Positions 46,677 through 55,955 of a DNA stretch of 64,000 nt are shown here, piece after piece. Below the pieces are notes generated by a model. It worked only from the letters and a program-made list of their open reading frames with translations. It searched no databases and was not told where the DNA came from. The translations under genes were made by a program, and so were the position numbers. The DNA is from Vulgatibacter incomptus (GTDB lineage: Bacteria > Myxococcota > Myxococcia > Myxococcales > Vulgatibacteraceae): NCBI RefSeq assembly GCF_001263175.1, contig NZ_CP012332.1, forward strand, positions 2,043,501-2,107,500, given 5' to 3'. Numbering within the stretch: position 1 is the stretch's first letter; each line of letters begins with the position of its first letter.

Positions 46677-47816
46677 ATGGTGCCCCCTCGGCTCGTCGGC
46701 CCCTACCGCATCGTATCCACCCTGGGGAAAGGCGGGATCGGCACCGTCTTTCGCGCCAGCGACCGCCGTACCGGCGACGAGGTGGCGCTCAAGCTCCTCT
46801 CCACCGGACCCGCCCTCGAGCCCGCGGCCGCCAAGCGCATGGCGCGGGAGTTCGAGACCCTCGCGCGCCTCGCTCACCCCAACGTCGTCCGCGTCTTCGA
46901 CGCCGGTGTCCACAGAGGCTACCCCTACCTGGTGATGGAGCTGGTCGAGGGCCTCGACCTGCGCAGCTACCTCGAGATCGACCTGGAGCCCTCCGCTCGG
47001 CGGGCGATGCCGGAGCCTGCCGTCCAGGTCCAGAGCGAGGATTCGGAGGTCGCTCCCGCGCTGCCCCGCTTCGACCTCGGCGCGCTGCTGGAGGAGGCCG
47101 ATACCGGCTTCTACGAGGCGCCCACCGGCAACCACGCGCTGGCGGACTACGCGAGGTCGGCGGACGAGAGCGACACCGACGACGGGAGCACCTCCAGCGA
47201 GGGGACGGTCTCGCCGCCGCGCCGCCACGAGCTCTTCTCCCCCTTCGAGGACGAGGACGAGCCCTCGAGGCCGCTGCTCGCCGCGACGCCGTACACGAGG
47301 GAGCTCAACCGGCCCGAGCGGATCGGCAGGCTCAAGGACGCGCTGCTGCAGATCTGCGAGGCCCTCGGCTACATCCACAGCCACGGCCTCGTCCACCGGG
47401 ACCTCAAGCCTGGCAACATCCTCGTGGACGAGGATAGGCACGTGCGCCTCATGGACTTCGGCCTGGCCAAGTTCCTCGCCGAGGAGACCTCGGTCACGGT
47501 GCGGGGCAAGGTCGTGGGCACCTACCGCTACATGGCGCCGGAGCAGGCGCTGGCGGAGCACGTGGACGGCCGCGCCGACCTCTACGCGCTGGGCGTGATG
47601 ATCTACGAGCTCCTCGCCGGCCGACCGCCCTACGACGCGAAGACGCCGGTCGACCTCTGGCAGCAGATCCTCGAGCGCGAGCCCCAGCCCCTGTTCTCGC
47701 TCAACCCCCACGCGGACGAGGACCTCGCCCGGATCGCCCACAAGCTGCTTCGGAAGGATCCCGACGACCGCTACCAGACCGCCGAGGAGGTCTTCGAGCA
47801 GCTCATCTCGGGGTGA
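46677..47816 (+). CDS. Ser/Thr protein kinase with acidic insert
   Basis: This is a cytoplasmic Hanks-type kinase of 379 residues with no transmembrane or sensor domain. It has the Gly-rich loop GKGGIGTVF (residues 18-25), Lys39 (VALKLL), catalytic HRDLKPGN (240-247) and DFG (260-262), plus YRYMAPEQ. Between the hinge (VMELVEGLDLRSYL) and the C-lobe helix (GRLKDALLQICEAL) sits an insert of about 110 residues (100-210), rich in Asp/Glu/Ser/Thr. It could host phosphorylation sites or bind partners. ATG and GTG at 46677/46680 are both possible starts. Confidence 0.9.
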   Translation: MVPPRLVGPYRIVSTLGKGGIGTVFRASDRRTGDEVALKLLSTGPALEPAAAKRMAREFETLARLAHPNVVRVFDAGVHRGYPYLVMELVEGLDLRSYLEIDLEPSARRAMPEPAVQVQSEDSEVAPALPRFDLGALLEEADTGFYEAPTGNHALADYARSADESDTDDGSTSSEGTVSPPRRHELFSPFEDEDEPSRPLLAATPYTRELNRPERIGRLKDALLQICEALGYIHSHGLVHRDLKPGNILVDEDRHVRLMDFGLAKFLAEETSVTVRGKVVGTYRYMAPEQALAEHVDGRADLYALGVMIYELLAGRPPYDAKTPVDLWQQILEREPQPLFSLNPHADEDLARIAHKLLRKDPDDRYQTAEEVFEQLISG

Positions 47817-47818
47817 GG

Positions 47819-47870
47819 AAGCGCCCTTCACGCGGATCGACGGCCTCCCGACGATCGCGCGAAGGGCGCT
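47819..47870. terminator. Hairpin between convergent kinase and OMP genes
   Basis: AGCGCCCTTC (47820-47829) and GAAGGGCGCT (47861-47870) are perfect complements with a 31-base loop, located between the two convergent stops. Confidence 0.5.
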
Positions 47871-47877
47871 GCGGACC

Positions 47878-48426
47878 TCAGAACGCCGCGCCGAGGGCGA
47901 GACGCAGATCGGGAACGACTCCCGAGACGCCAGCCGTCTGGCCCCCGCTCGCCGCCTCGGCGTGCATGTAGCTCACGCCCAGCCCGACCGAGAGGTCGAA
48001 GATGTCGTCGAAGATCCAGGTGTAGCCGCCGGTCCCGCCCACAGACCATGCGACCGCACTCGCGGTGGAGCCGCCGAAGTCCCCGGACGCATAGCCCAGG
48101 AAGATCCCGGGGCCCGCGAAGAATCCCTCGGGCGCGGTTCCCTTGAAGAAGTACCGCAGGCCGCCGTTCACACCAACGGAGGTCAACGAGAGATCGCCGA
48201 GCGACCATCCGTAGTATTGCGGGCCCACGTAGAACGACAGCTTGTTTGACGTGGCCTGCTCGTACTCCACGTTGAAAACACCGACCGCCAGAGCGAGCGG
48301 ATTGGCCGTGATCGTCCGGTAGGGTTTGGACGAAGCAGCCGAACCCAATTCGAGCTGCTCGGCTCCCGCCGGAAGCGCAGAAAGGAGGAAAGCTGCCACT
48401 GCAACGACGAACGGAATTCTACGCAT
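47878..48426 (-). CDS. Outer-membrane beta-barrel-like protein
   Basis: This 182-residue protein has a signal peptide (MRRIPFVVAVAAFLLSALPA GA) and beta-strand-like alternation (SFYVGPQYYGWSLGDLSLTS, VGVNGGLRYFF, FDLSVGLGVSYMHAEA). It ends LRLALGAAF, an outer-membrane-like terminal Phe. I recognise no named family. It is transcribed alone, away from the gene at 48624. A role in the outer membrane is inferred from the composition. Confidence 0.75.
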   Translation of the reverse strand: MRRIPFVVAVAAFLLSALPAGAEQLELGSAASSKPYRTITANPLALAVGVFNVEYEQATSNKLSFYVGPQYYGWSLGDLSLTSVGVNGGLRYFFKGTAPEGFFAGPGIFLGYASGDFGGSTASAVAWSVGGTGGYTWIFDDIFDLSVGLGVSYMHAEAASGGQTAGVSGVVPDLRLALGAAF

Positions 48427-48623
48427 GATACCCCTCTTGAACCGGGGGTCGTCCCCCGAGCGCGGATTTTCACGCAGTGTCGACTTCATGGCAACTGCCA
48501 ATTGTGGGCCGGCGGACCCCTCTTCCAGCGTCGGGCACGCGCCGAGCTCGGGCCTCTGGTACGGCGGGCTCGGCTCCTTCTCCCGCGCGTACCCGGAGGC
48601 GCCAGCGCGTGGTAGGAAGGCTC

Positions 48624-49319
48624 GTGGCTGCATCGACGAACGACGTCCGCTACCTCGAAGCGGTCCAGGAGCTCTTCCTCTCCCTCCGGGGTAGTGGGCT
48701 GACTCTCGCGCCGATCGATGCCGACCGGATCCGAGGATGGCGCGATCGCGGACTGCCACTCGAGCTGGCCCTCGGGGCCGTCCGTTCGGCCCACGCCGCA
48801 TGGGCGAGCTCCGGGCGCTCCTTTACGGCCCGGCCGTTTCGACTCGGCGCGGTCGACCGCTACGCCGAGGATCTTCTTCGAGGGTGGGAGCGCCGTGCTG
48901 CAGGGGCGGCAGCGGGTAACGGCATCTCGTCGCCCTCCGGCTCGGGCGCCGGTCCCCGCCCCGCCAAGGAGGCCCGTCCTCCGCTGCAGCGAGCGGTCGC
49001 GGCGCTGGAGTATCGGCTGGCGCTGGCGCCCGGCCCCGTTCGCGAGGCCTACCTCGAATCCCTGCGGATCCTCCAGGCGGCGAACGCGGCGGACGCCGCC
49101 TCGGTCGACCGCGCGCTCCTCGCGGCCGACGAGGCCTCCGCGCTCCGCTACCTGCGCGCGCTGCCGCCCCGCGAGCGCGCCGTGCTGGCGGGCGGCGCCA
49201 GGCGCGAGGCCGGTCCCCGCGGCGCCGCCACCCGGCGCCAATATCGTGCGATGTTGCGCGCCTGCCTCGGCGACGCGGCCCGACGCCACGGCGCCCTGGT
49301 GAGGCCTTCGGATCTATGA
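48624..49319 (+). CDS. Conserved-context protein upstream of a DnaC-like ATPase
   Basis: This 231-residue, Ala/Arg-rich helical protein begins with LEAVQELFLSLRGSGLTLAP and continues with helices such as RIRGWRDRGLPLELALGAVR. I recognise no family. Its stop overlaps the start of the DnaC-like gene (ATGA at 49316), so the two are translationally coupled and probably work together, perhaps in replication or DNA handling. That is inference. I chose the GTG at 48624, after AGGAAGG; GTG 48609 is an alternative. Confidence 0.7.
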   Translation: MAASTNDVRYLEAVQELFLSLRGSGLTLAPIDADRIRGWRDRGLPLELALGAVRSAHAAWASSGRSFTARPFRLGAVDRYAEDLLRGWERRAAGAAAGNGISSPSGSGAGPRPAKEARPPLQRAVAALEYRLALAPGPVREAYLESLRILQAANAADAASVDRALLAADEASALRYLRALPPRERAVLAGGARREAGPRGAATRRQYRAMLRACLGDAARRHGALVRPSDL

Positions 49320-50260
49320 GCGAGCACGACGACTTCCAGAAGATGAGCGGCCCCCTGCGGATGCTGATGGAGGAGATCCACGGCAAGCTGGAGCGGCAGG
49401 GACTCGAGGCCCCTCCGTCTGAGCGCCAGGGGGCTTGCGGCCGGTGCGGCGGCAGGGGCTACGTGGTGGCCCGGGAGGGCGCGGTCGCCGTCGCCAGCCT
49501 CTGCGGCTGCGATCGCCGATGCCGGCTCTGCAACGGCAAGGGCCTCACGCTCCAGACGGTGGACGGCTACCAGTTCGCACGGGCGTGCGAGTGCCAGACC
49601 CTCCCCCAGCGGGTCGCGGCCTTCAACGCGGCCCAGCTCCCCTCCCGCTTCGCGGAGAAGACCTTCGACGACTTCTACGTCCACGGGGACGATCCGCGGG
49701 AGCTGGTGACGGCCAAGCGGGAGATGATGCACTTCGCCGACACGGCACGCCCGGGCCACTCCCGCCTCGGGAAGGGCCTCCTCGGCAAGCCGGGCACCGG
49801 CAAGACGCACCTCCTCTCCGCTGCACTCGCCCGGATGACCCTGGGCCGCGGGATCTCGTGCCGCTACATCGAGATCTCCTTCCTCTTCGCGGACCTCAAG
49901 GCGGCGATCTCCGATCCCCGCGCCCGGGCGACCGTCGACAAAATCGACGCGCTCGCGGAGGTGGACGTCCTCGCCATCGACGAGCTGGGCAAGGGGCGAG
50001 GCAGCGTCTTCGAGGAGGAGGTCCTCGATGAGCTCATCGGCCGCCGCTACAACAGCGGCAAGCTCACCCTCTTCGCCACCAACTACGCCCGCGAAGCGCC
50101 CGACCGCCCGGTCTCGCGGGACGCCAAGCCCGAGCTCTCCAGCCTCTCGCTGCGCGGCCGGGTCGGGGAGCGGGTCTTCTCGCGTCTCCACGAGATGGTG
50201 GAGTTCCTCGACCTTCCCGTGGCGACCCGCGACCGGCGCCTCCCGCCGACGTTCGGCTGA
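49316..50260 (+). CDS. DnaC-like ATPase with N-terminal zinc-finger Cys motifs
   Basis: This 314-residue protein resembles DnaC/DnaI-type helicase loaders. The AAA+ domain has Walker A GKPGTGKTHLL near residues 160-170 and Walker B DVLAIDELGKG, followed by LDELIGRRYNSGKLTLFATN. The N-terminus carries two CXXCXGXG motifs (CGRCGGRG and CRLCNGKG) plus CGC and CEC, resembling a DnaJ-type zinc-binding domain. DnaI-type loaders also carry an N-terminal zinc-binding domain. It may load the replicative helicase; substrate specificity is not shown. It converges with lysC. Confidence 0.82.
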   Translation: MSEHDDFQKMSGPLRMLMEEIHGKLERQGLEAPPSERQGACGRCGGRGYVVAREGAVAVASLCGCDRRCRLCNGKGLTLQTVDGYQFARACECQTLPQRVAAFNAAQLPSRFAEKTFDDFYVHGDDPRELVTAKREMMHFADTARPGHSRLGKGLLGKPGTGKTHLLSAALARMTLGRGISCRYIEISFLFADLKAAISDPRARATVDKIDALAEVDVLAIDELGKGRGSVFEEEVLDELIGRRYNSGKLTLFATNYAREAPDRPVSRDAKPELSSLSLRGRVGERVFSRLHEMVEFLDLPVATRDRRLPPTFG

Positions 50261-50274
50261 GAAGCAGTAGCTTC

Positions 50275-51465
50275 CTAGGGCACGAGCTCGGCGTGGAGCC
50301 GCCGAACGGCCTCGTCGACGTGGTGCTCCTCGAGGAGGACGCTGATCCGGAAGCTCGACGTGGAGAGCTGGAGCGGCTCCGCCTCCATGGAGGCGAGCAC
50401 GGCCTGCACCTTGCGCACGTTGGCGAAGCTCGCGTTGATCCCGGCGCCGATGGCAGAGACGGCGCCGAGGCCCGGGCGAATCCGCACTCCGCCACCGAAG
50501 CGGGCGGAGAGCTCGGCCACCACCGCGTCGAAGTCGTGGAGGTTCTCCCGCGAGAGCACCAGGGAGGCGCTCCCGGCGGGTTCCCGATCGAAGAGGAGCT
50601 GCTTGCCGAAGGACGAGCGCCCGTCCAGGTGCTCGAGGAGCTCGGCCAGAGCCGCCCCGCTCCCGGGGCTCGCGCAGAGGAGCGCCAGGCCCTTCTCACT
50701 GGTCACGCCTGCGATTCGCAGCCCCTCGTTCCCCTTCAGGGGCTGCACCTTCGTCTCGCCGCTCCCGCCGAAGGTCGAGCGCGCGTGGATCGCGATCCCC
50801 TTCTCCTTGGCGAACTCCACCGCCTGGGCGTGGAGCACCTTGGCGCCCGCCTCGGCGAGCTCCTGCATCTCCTCGTAGGAGAGCTCCGCCAGGCGGCGCG
50901 CGTCCCGGACCAGCCGCGGATCGGCGGTGTAGACCCCCTCCACGTCACTGTAGATCTCGCAGGCCTCGGCGCCGAGGGCGGCGGCCAGGGCCACCGCGGT
51001 GGTGTCCGAGCCGCCGCGACCGAGCGTGGTCACCTCCTTGCTCAGGCTCACGCCCTGGTAACCCGCGACGATCACGACCTTGCCGCGATCGAGCTCCTCC
51101 TGAACCCGGAACGGCCGGACCTCCACGATCCGGGCGTTGGAGTGCGTGTCGGTGGTGATGATCCCCGACTGGGAGCCGGTGAAGCTCACGGCCGGCACGC
51201 CCCGGGCGTTCAGCGCCATCGAGAGGAGCGCCATCGAGATCCGCTCGCCGGCGGTGAGCAGCATGTCGAGCTCTCGCCGGGCCGGGTTCTCGCAGACCTG
51301 CTTCGCCAGGGAGAGCAGCTCGTCGGTGGTGTCGCCCATGGCCGAGACCACGACCACCACCCGCTTCCCCGCCTCCCGGGTCCGCGCCACCCGGTCGGCG
51401 ACCCGCCCGATCTTCTCGACGTCGGCGACGGAAGAGCCGCCGTACTTCTGCACCACGATGTTCAT
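50275..51465 (-). CDS. lysC: Aspartate kinase
   Basis: LysC phosphorylates aspartate, the first step to lysine, threonine and methionine. The kinase domain starts [20 protein letters not shown] and includes [15 protein letters not shown] and [19 protein letters not shown]. Two C-terminal ACT domains follow ([40 protein letters not shown]), which would bind lysine or threonine for feedback control. The ATG at 51465 gives 396 residues, normal for monofunctional enzymes. It is transcribed alone. Confidence 0.95.
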   Translation of the reverse strand: MNIVVQKYGGSSVADVEKIGRVADRVARTREAGKRVVVVVSAMGDTTDELLSLAKQVCENPARRELDMLLTAGERISMALLSMALNARGVPAVSFTGSQSGIITTDTHSNARIVEVRPFRVQEELDRGKVVIVAGYQGVSLSKEVTTLGRGGSDTTAVALAAALGAEACEIYSDVEGVYTADPRLVRDARRLAELSYEEMQELAEAGAKVLHAQAVEFAKEKGIAIHARSTFGGSGETKVQPLKGNEGLRIAGVTSEKGLALLCASPGSGAALAELLEHLDGRSSFGKQLLFDREPAGSASLVLSRENLHDFDAVVAELSARFGGGVRIRPGLGAVSAIGAGINASFANVRKVQAVLASMEAEPLQLSTSSFRISVLLEEHHVDEAVRRLHAELVP

Positions 51466-51773
51466 GGGCCCCTTGTCTACGAGGAGAGGTGCACGCCCCG
51501 CAAGCGGCGTCCGGGCAGCGGGGAAAATTCTCCCGTCGCCGGGGAAGCGAGCAGGCCGTTGACAGCCCACCTACGGGTGCTAGCCTCGGCGTCCGGCGGT
51601 AAACTGGCATTCCAACCGCTCGTCCTCCCTGCCGTTTTCGTTTTTCGACCGGACGCGGAAATGTTCGGGCCCCAGGGTTGTTTGGCCGCGCGCCGCAGCC
51701 CGTGCCTCGAAGCCCGAGACCCGAACCCCTGCCTGGATCGGCACGGAGCCGCGATTCCAAGACGGAGACCCAG
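51466..51773. promoter_or_regulatory. Divergent intergenic region, lysC / ABC operon
   Basis: This 308-base gap has no apparent gene. TTGACA (51559-51564) and TAGCCT (51581-51586), 16 bases apart, form a promoter-like pair pointing at the ABC operon with a long leader. A short GGAG (51764-51767) lies before the ATP-binding gene. No strong operator or riboswitch is visible. Confidence 0.45.
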
Positions 51774-52538
51774 ATGATCGAAGTCTCGAACCTCACCAAG
51801 CGATACCGCGATCTGACCGCCATCGAGGACCTCTCCTTCCACGTCCCGAAGGGTGAGATCCTCGGCTTCCTCGGCCCCAACGGCGCCGGGAAGAGCACCA
51901 CCATGCGGATCCTCACCGGCTTCCAGCCGGCGACCAGCGGCACCGCCAGGGTGGCGGGCTTCGACGTCTTCGAACAGCCCCTGGAGGTCAAGCGGCGGAT
52001 CGGCTACCTGCCGGAGATCCCGCCGGTCTACCCCGACATGTCGATCAAGGCGTACCTGCGCTTCGTCGCCGAGCTCAAGGGCGTGCCGCGCAAGGTCCGC
52101 AAGGACGAGGTCGACCGGGTGGCGAACGCGGCGCGGGTGGCCCACGTGATGGACCGGCTCATCGCCAACGTCTCCAAGGGCTACCGCCAGCGCGTGGGGA
52201 TCGCCCAGGCCCTCCTCGGATCGCCCGACGTCCTCATCCTCGACGAGCCGACGGTGGGCCTCGATCCCTCCCAGATCCTCGAGGTCCGCGACCTGGTGCG
52301 CAGCCTCGCGGGGCAGCACACGGTGATCCTCTCGACCCACATCCTGCAGGAGGTCACCGCCACCTGCGACACCGTGCTGATCATCGCCCGCGGCAAGCTG
52401 GTGGCCCATGAGAACCTCCGGGCGCTGCAGGAGAAGCACCCGGGCCGGAGCCTGGACGAGATCTTCCTCCAGCTCACCTCGGACACCCGCGGCGCCTCCC
52501 CGGAACCCCGGCAGCCCATGGAGCACGAGGCCGCCTGA
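51774..52538 (+). CDS. ABC transporter ATP-binding protein (GldA-like)
   Basis: This 254-residue ABC ATPase has Walker A GPNGAGKST near residue 36, the signature SKGYRQRVGIAQALL and Walker B DVLILDEPTVGLDPSQ. The C-terminal extension (LQEKHPGRSLDEIFLQLTSD) is common in exporters of the Gld/NatA type. With the two downstream genes it forms an ABC operon similar to GldAFG. In gliding bacteroidetes that system is needed for motility, while in proteobacteria similar operons have unknown substrates. A myxobacterial motility link is only a hypothesis. Confidence 0.92.
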   Translation: MIEVSNLTKRYRDLTAIEDLSFHVPKGEILGFLGPNGAGKSTTMRILTGFQPATSGTARVAGFDVFEQPLEVKRRIGYLPEIPPVYPDMSIKAYLRFVAELKGVPRKVRKDEVDRVANAARVAHVMDRLIANVSKGYRQRVGIAQALLGSPDVLILDEPTVGLDPSQILEVRDLVRSLAGQHTVILSTHILQEVTATCDTVLIIARGKLVAHENLRALQEKHPGRSLDEIFLQLTSDTRGASPEPRQPMEHEAA

Positions 52539-52596
52539 TCCCATCCTTCGCGCGGTCGGGACCGATCGCGGAACCCCTCGAACCGAGGAAGTCTCG

Positions 52597-53388
52597 ATGC
52601 GAAACGCGATCGCCATCGCAAAGAAAGAGCTCTACCTCTACTTCACGACCCCCATCGCCTACGTGGCGTTCTTCGCCACCTCTTTCATCGGCGCGTGGTT
52701 CTTCCTCTCTCTGACCAGCGCGTTCCAGCGCCAGTCGATGCAGTTCATGCAGTTCCAGGCGCAGCAGATGCTGGAGCGGATGAACCTCACCGACATGGTG
52801 GCGGCCCCGCTGCTGGTGAACATGGGGCTGATCCTCACCTTCGTGATCCCCTTCCTCTCGATGCGCCTCTTCTCGGAGGAGCGTCGCCAGAAGACGATGG
52901 AGCTCTTGATGACCGCTCCCGTCCGCTCGGCGGAGATCGTCGGCGGCAAGTTCCTCGCATCGCTGGTCGTGCTCGCGGTCGTCATCGCGATCGTCGCCGC
53001 CTTCCCCGCCCTGCTCTCGGTCTTCGGCTCGTCGTCGAGCGGCAGCGCCGTCGAGTGGCAGACCATCGGGGCCGGCCTCACGGGCCTCTTCCTCTGCGGC
53101 GCCGCCTTCCTCGCCATCGGCCTCTTCGTCTCCTCCCTCACCGACTCCCAGGTGGTCGCCGCGCTGATCACCTTCTTCGTCCTGCTGCTCTCGTGGATGG
53201 TGAGCTGGAAGGCCTCCGAGGCCGAGGGCGCGTGGCGTGAGGTGATCCTCCACGCCTCGTCCGTAACCCACCTCGTCTCGTTCGCGAGAGGGATCGTCGA
53301 CCTCAAGGACGTCGTCTACTTCCTCTCGGTGATCGTCCTCGGGCTCTTCCTCACCCACCGCGCCGTCGAGTCGCGGCGGTGGTCCTAG
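52597..53388 (+). CDS. ABC transporter permease (GldF-like)
   Basis: This 263-residue membrane permease has six predicted helices. It starts RNAIAIAKKELYLYFTTPIAY and contains SMRLFSEERRQKTMELLMTA, a family motif of ABC-2 permeases. It lies 58 bases after the ATPase gene and 16 before the GldG-like gene, in the same operon. Confidence 0.9.
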   Translation: MRNAIAIAKKELYLYFTTPIAYVAFFATSFIGAWFFLSLTSAFQRQSMQFMQFQAQQMLERMNLTDMVAAPLLVNMGLILTFVIPFLSMRLFSEERRQKTMELLMTAPVRSAEIVGGKFLASLVVLAVVIAIVAAFPALLSVFGSSSSGSAVEWQTIGAGLTGLFLCGAAFLAIGLFVSSLTDSQVVAALITFFVLLLSWMVSWKASEAEGAWREVILHASSVTHLVSFARGIVDLKDVVYFLSVIVLGLFLTHRAVESRRWS

Positions 53389-53404
53389 TCAGGGAGGATT
53401 GACC

Positions 53405-54916
53405 ATGAACCTCAAGTCCCTCTCCCGCGTCGCTCTCGCCTTCGGCATCTCCCTCCTCGTCTCCTCGTTGGCGATCCTGCTACTGGTCCCCGGGAGCGAG
53501 CGGGTCGCGGTCGTCCAGGTCGTCGCCGGCGTCGTGCTCACCGCGATCTACTTCGCCGCCAACAAGGGCGCCCTCGGGCGCACCTTCGGCGGCCGCGCCA
53601 CCTGGTTCTACGGCCTCTCCGCGCTGACCGCGCTCCTGCTCGTGGGCGGCCTCGCCGCGGGCAACTACATCGCCGCCCGCAAGCAGGTGAGCTGGGATCT
53701 CACCAAGGGTGGGATCTACACGCTGGCCGACGACACCGTGAAGACCCTCCGCGACCTGAAGGAGGAGGTGAAGGTCACCGCCTTCTACGGCTCCGCGGAT
53801 CCGGCCCTTCCCCCGGTGAAGGAGATCCTCGAGCGCTACCAGAAGCAGAGCGAGAAGCTGGTGGTGGAATACGTCGATCCGGAGAAGAACCCCCAGATCG
53901 CCGCCGCGAAGTCGATCACCGCCGAGGGTCCCCGGATCCTCTTCGCCCACGGCGCCACCGAGGCGCGGGCGGCGGAGCCCTCCGAGGAGGCGCTCACCAA
54001 CGCCCTCCTCAAGGTGCTGCGCACCTCCGAGCAGCGGCTCTACTTCACGACCGGCCACGGCGAAGGCGACATCAAGCTCGACACCGAGCGCGGCTTCTCG
54101 CGGATCGCCGGCAAGCTCGAGAACGAAGGCCTCAAGACCGCCACCGTGAACCTCCTCAGCGGCGCGATCCCCGAAGATGCCGCTGGCCTCGCGATCCTCT
54201 CGCCGAAGCGGCCCTTCCTCGAGCCCGAGGTGAAGGCGGTGCGCAGGTGGCTGAAGGACGGCGGCCGCCTCTTCGTGGCCCTCGAGCCGGGCGCCGACGA
54301 TCCCGCCCTCCAGCAGCTCCTCGACGAGTGGGGTTTCCTCTTCGAGGACTCGATGATCGTCGATCCGCTCTCCAAGATGATGGGCGGCGGGGACGCCATC
54401 CCCGTGGTGCAGGTCTACGCCGAGCACGAGATCACCAAGGGCTTCGGCCTCATGTCGGTCTTCCCCTCGGTGCGACCGGTGATCGCCCGGGGCGACGCCG
54501 ACCCCAGGCCCACCATCCTCGCCCTCACCAACCCCACCGCGTGGGGCGAGACCGAGTGGCGAAGCGGCGCGGCCCGCTTCGACGAGAGCAAGCGCAAGGG
54601 CGCCCTTGGCCTCATGGCCGTGCTCGCCAAGAAGGACGGCGACAACGAGACCCGCATCGTGGCGGCCGGCGACTCCGACTTCGCCAGCAACCAGTACGAG
54701 GCGGTCGCCGGCAACGCCGACCTCTTCCTCAACTCGATGAACTGGCTGGCCTCCCAGGAGGCGCGGATCACCATCCGGCCCAAGCAGCGAGACGCCTCGC
54801 GGCTCTTCCTCACCGACGGCGACGCGCGCTTCCTCAACTTCTTCTCGATCAGCGCGATGCCGATGCTCATCCTCGCCGCCGGTCTGTCGGTCTGGCTGGT
54901 CCGCCGGTCGAAGTAG
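53405..54916 (+). CDS. GldG-like ABC transporter auxiliary protein
   Basis: This 503-residue protein has an N-terminal membrane region with two or three helices (LAFGISLLVSSLAILLLVPG; ALTALLLVGGLAAGNYIAA). A large periplasmic domain of the GldG/ABC_transp_aux type follows (SWDLTKGGIYTLADDTVKTL, RLYFTTGHGEGDIKL). It ends with another helix (SAMPMLILAAGLSVWLVRR). The ATG at 53405 follows GGGAGG by 7 bases; a TTG at 53399 is less well spaced. Confidence 0.9.
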   Translation: MNLKSLSRVALAFGISLLVSSLAILLLVPGSERVAVVQVVAGVVLTAIYFAANKGALGRTFGGRATWFYGLSALTALLLVGGLAAGNYIAARKQVSWDLTKGGIYTLADDTVKTLRDLKEEVKVTAFYGSADPALPPVKEILERYQKQSEKLVVEYVDPEKNPQIAAAKSITAEGPRILFAHGATEARAAEPSEEALTNALLKVLRTSEQRLYFTTGHGEGDIKLDTERGFSRIAGKLENEGLKTATVNLLSGAIPEDAAGLAILSPKRPFLEPEVKAVRRWLKDGGRLFVALEPGADDPALQQLLDEWGFLFEDSMIVDPLSKMMGGGDAIPVVQVYAEHEITKGFGLMSVFPSVRPVIARGDADPRPTILALTNPTAWGETEWRSGAARFDESKRKGALGLMAVLAKKDGDNETRIVAAGDSDFASNQYEAVAGNADLFLNSMNWLASQEARITIRPKQRDASRLFLTDGDARFLNFFSISAMPMLILAAGLSVWLVRRSK

Positions 54917-54926
54917 GAGCCTCCCC

Positions 54927-55919
54927 ATGGCGATGTCGCAGAACCGCAAGCAGCTCGCCACCCTGGGCGGCGCCCTCGTGATCGCCGCCGGCCTCGGCGC
55001 CTGGGCCTGGCTCGGCGTCTTCGAAAAGGAGAAGGCCGACGACGCCCGCAAGGAAGAGGAGGCACGGCTCTTCACGCTCGACGTCAACTCCGTGACCTCG
55101 CTCACCGTGGCCGCCAAGGGCGAGGTCACCGAGCTCGCCCGCACCGGCGACGATTGGCGGATCGTGAAGCCCCTCGAGGCTCCTGCCGATCACGCTGCGA
55201 TCGAGTCCCTCCTCGATCGGCTCTCGACCGCCAAGCGCAAGAAGCTGCTCGTCGAGAGCGACGGCAAGCCGGAGATGTTCGGCCTCGACGCACCCGGCGT
55301 CCGGGTGTCGGCGACCACCACCGCGGGTGAGAAGGCCGAGCTCGCCTTCGGCACCCAGAACACCTTCGATCGCACGTGGTTCGTGAGCGCCCGTCCCGGC
55401 GAGATCGCGTCCGCCGACGCGGGTCTCAAGTCCGCCTTCGAGAAGGGTACCTTCGAGCTGCGCGACAAGCGGGTGGTGGTCTTCGGCGACGACGGTCTCG
55501 AGGGCCTCACGTCCTCGGGAGCGACGAGCTGGAGCCTCGTCCGCTCGGGCGAGGGATGGCAGATCGCCGGCCCTGCCCCCGAGGCGGCCGGAGAGGAGAT
55601 GGTGGGAAAGATCCTCCGCACCCTCCACGACCTGCGCGCCATGGCCTTCCCCACCGGCGACGCCGAGGCCTATGGCCTGGCGAGCCCCGGGCTCACCCTC
55701 GAGCTGCGGCGGAAGGATCAGCCGCCCCTGACCCTCCGCTTCGGCACTGTCGGCGACAAGCGCTACGTGCGCCAGGGAGACGGCCCGGTGGCCGAGATCA
55801 CCGCCGCCGCCGTGGAGTCCCTCACCCGGAGGTCCGAAGAGCTCCGCGCGCCGCCGCCCCCGGCGGAGTCCGCCGCCGCCGAAGCGGCAGGCGCCGCGCC
55901 CGCGGAACCTGCGGATTAG
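54927..55919 (+). CDS. DUF4340 domain protein of the ABC operon
   Basis: This 330-residue protein has one N-terminal transmembrane anchor (LATLGGALVIAAGLGAWAWL) and repeated DUF4340 beta-domains (DDWRIVKPLEAPADHAAIES, LLDRLSTAKRK; EGWQIAGPAP). DUF4340 proteins commonly follow GldG-like genes, so it is probably a periplasmic part of the complex. The C-terminus is Ala/Pro/Glu-rich and probably disordered. Confidence 0.9.
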   Translation: MAMSQNRKQLATLGGALVIAAGLGAWAWLGVFEKEKADDARKEEEARLFTLDVNSVTSLTVAAKGEVTELARTGDDWRIVKPLEAPADHAAIESLLDRLSTAKRKKLLVESDGKPEMFGLDAPGVRVSATTTAGEKAELAFGTQNTFDRTWFVSARPGEIASADAGLKSAFEKGTFELRDKRVVVFGDDGLEGLTSSGATSWSLVRSGEGWQIAGPAPEAAGEEMVGKILRTLHDLRAMAFPTGDAEAYGLASPGLTLELRRKDQPPLTLRFGTVGDKRYVRQGDGPVAEITAAAVESLTRRSEELRAPPPPAESAAAEAAGAAPAEPAD

Positions 55920-55922
55920 CGA

Positions 55923-55949
55923 TCGACCCGGGAGCATCTCCCGGGTCGA
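55923..55949. terminator. Bidirectional terminator after the ABC operon
   Basis: TCGACCCGGGAG and CTCCCGGGTCGA form a perfect 12-bp stem with a CAT loop, between the convergent DUF4340 and lipoprotein genes. Confidence 0.7.
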
Positions 55950-55955
55950 ACCTTC

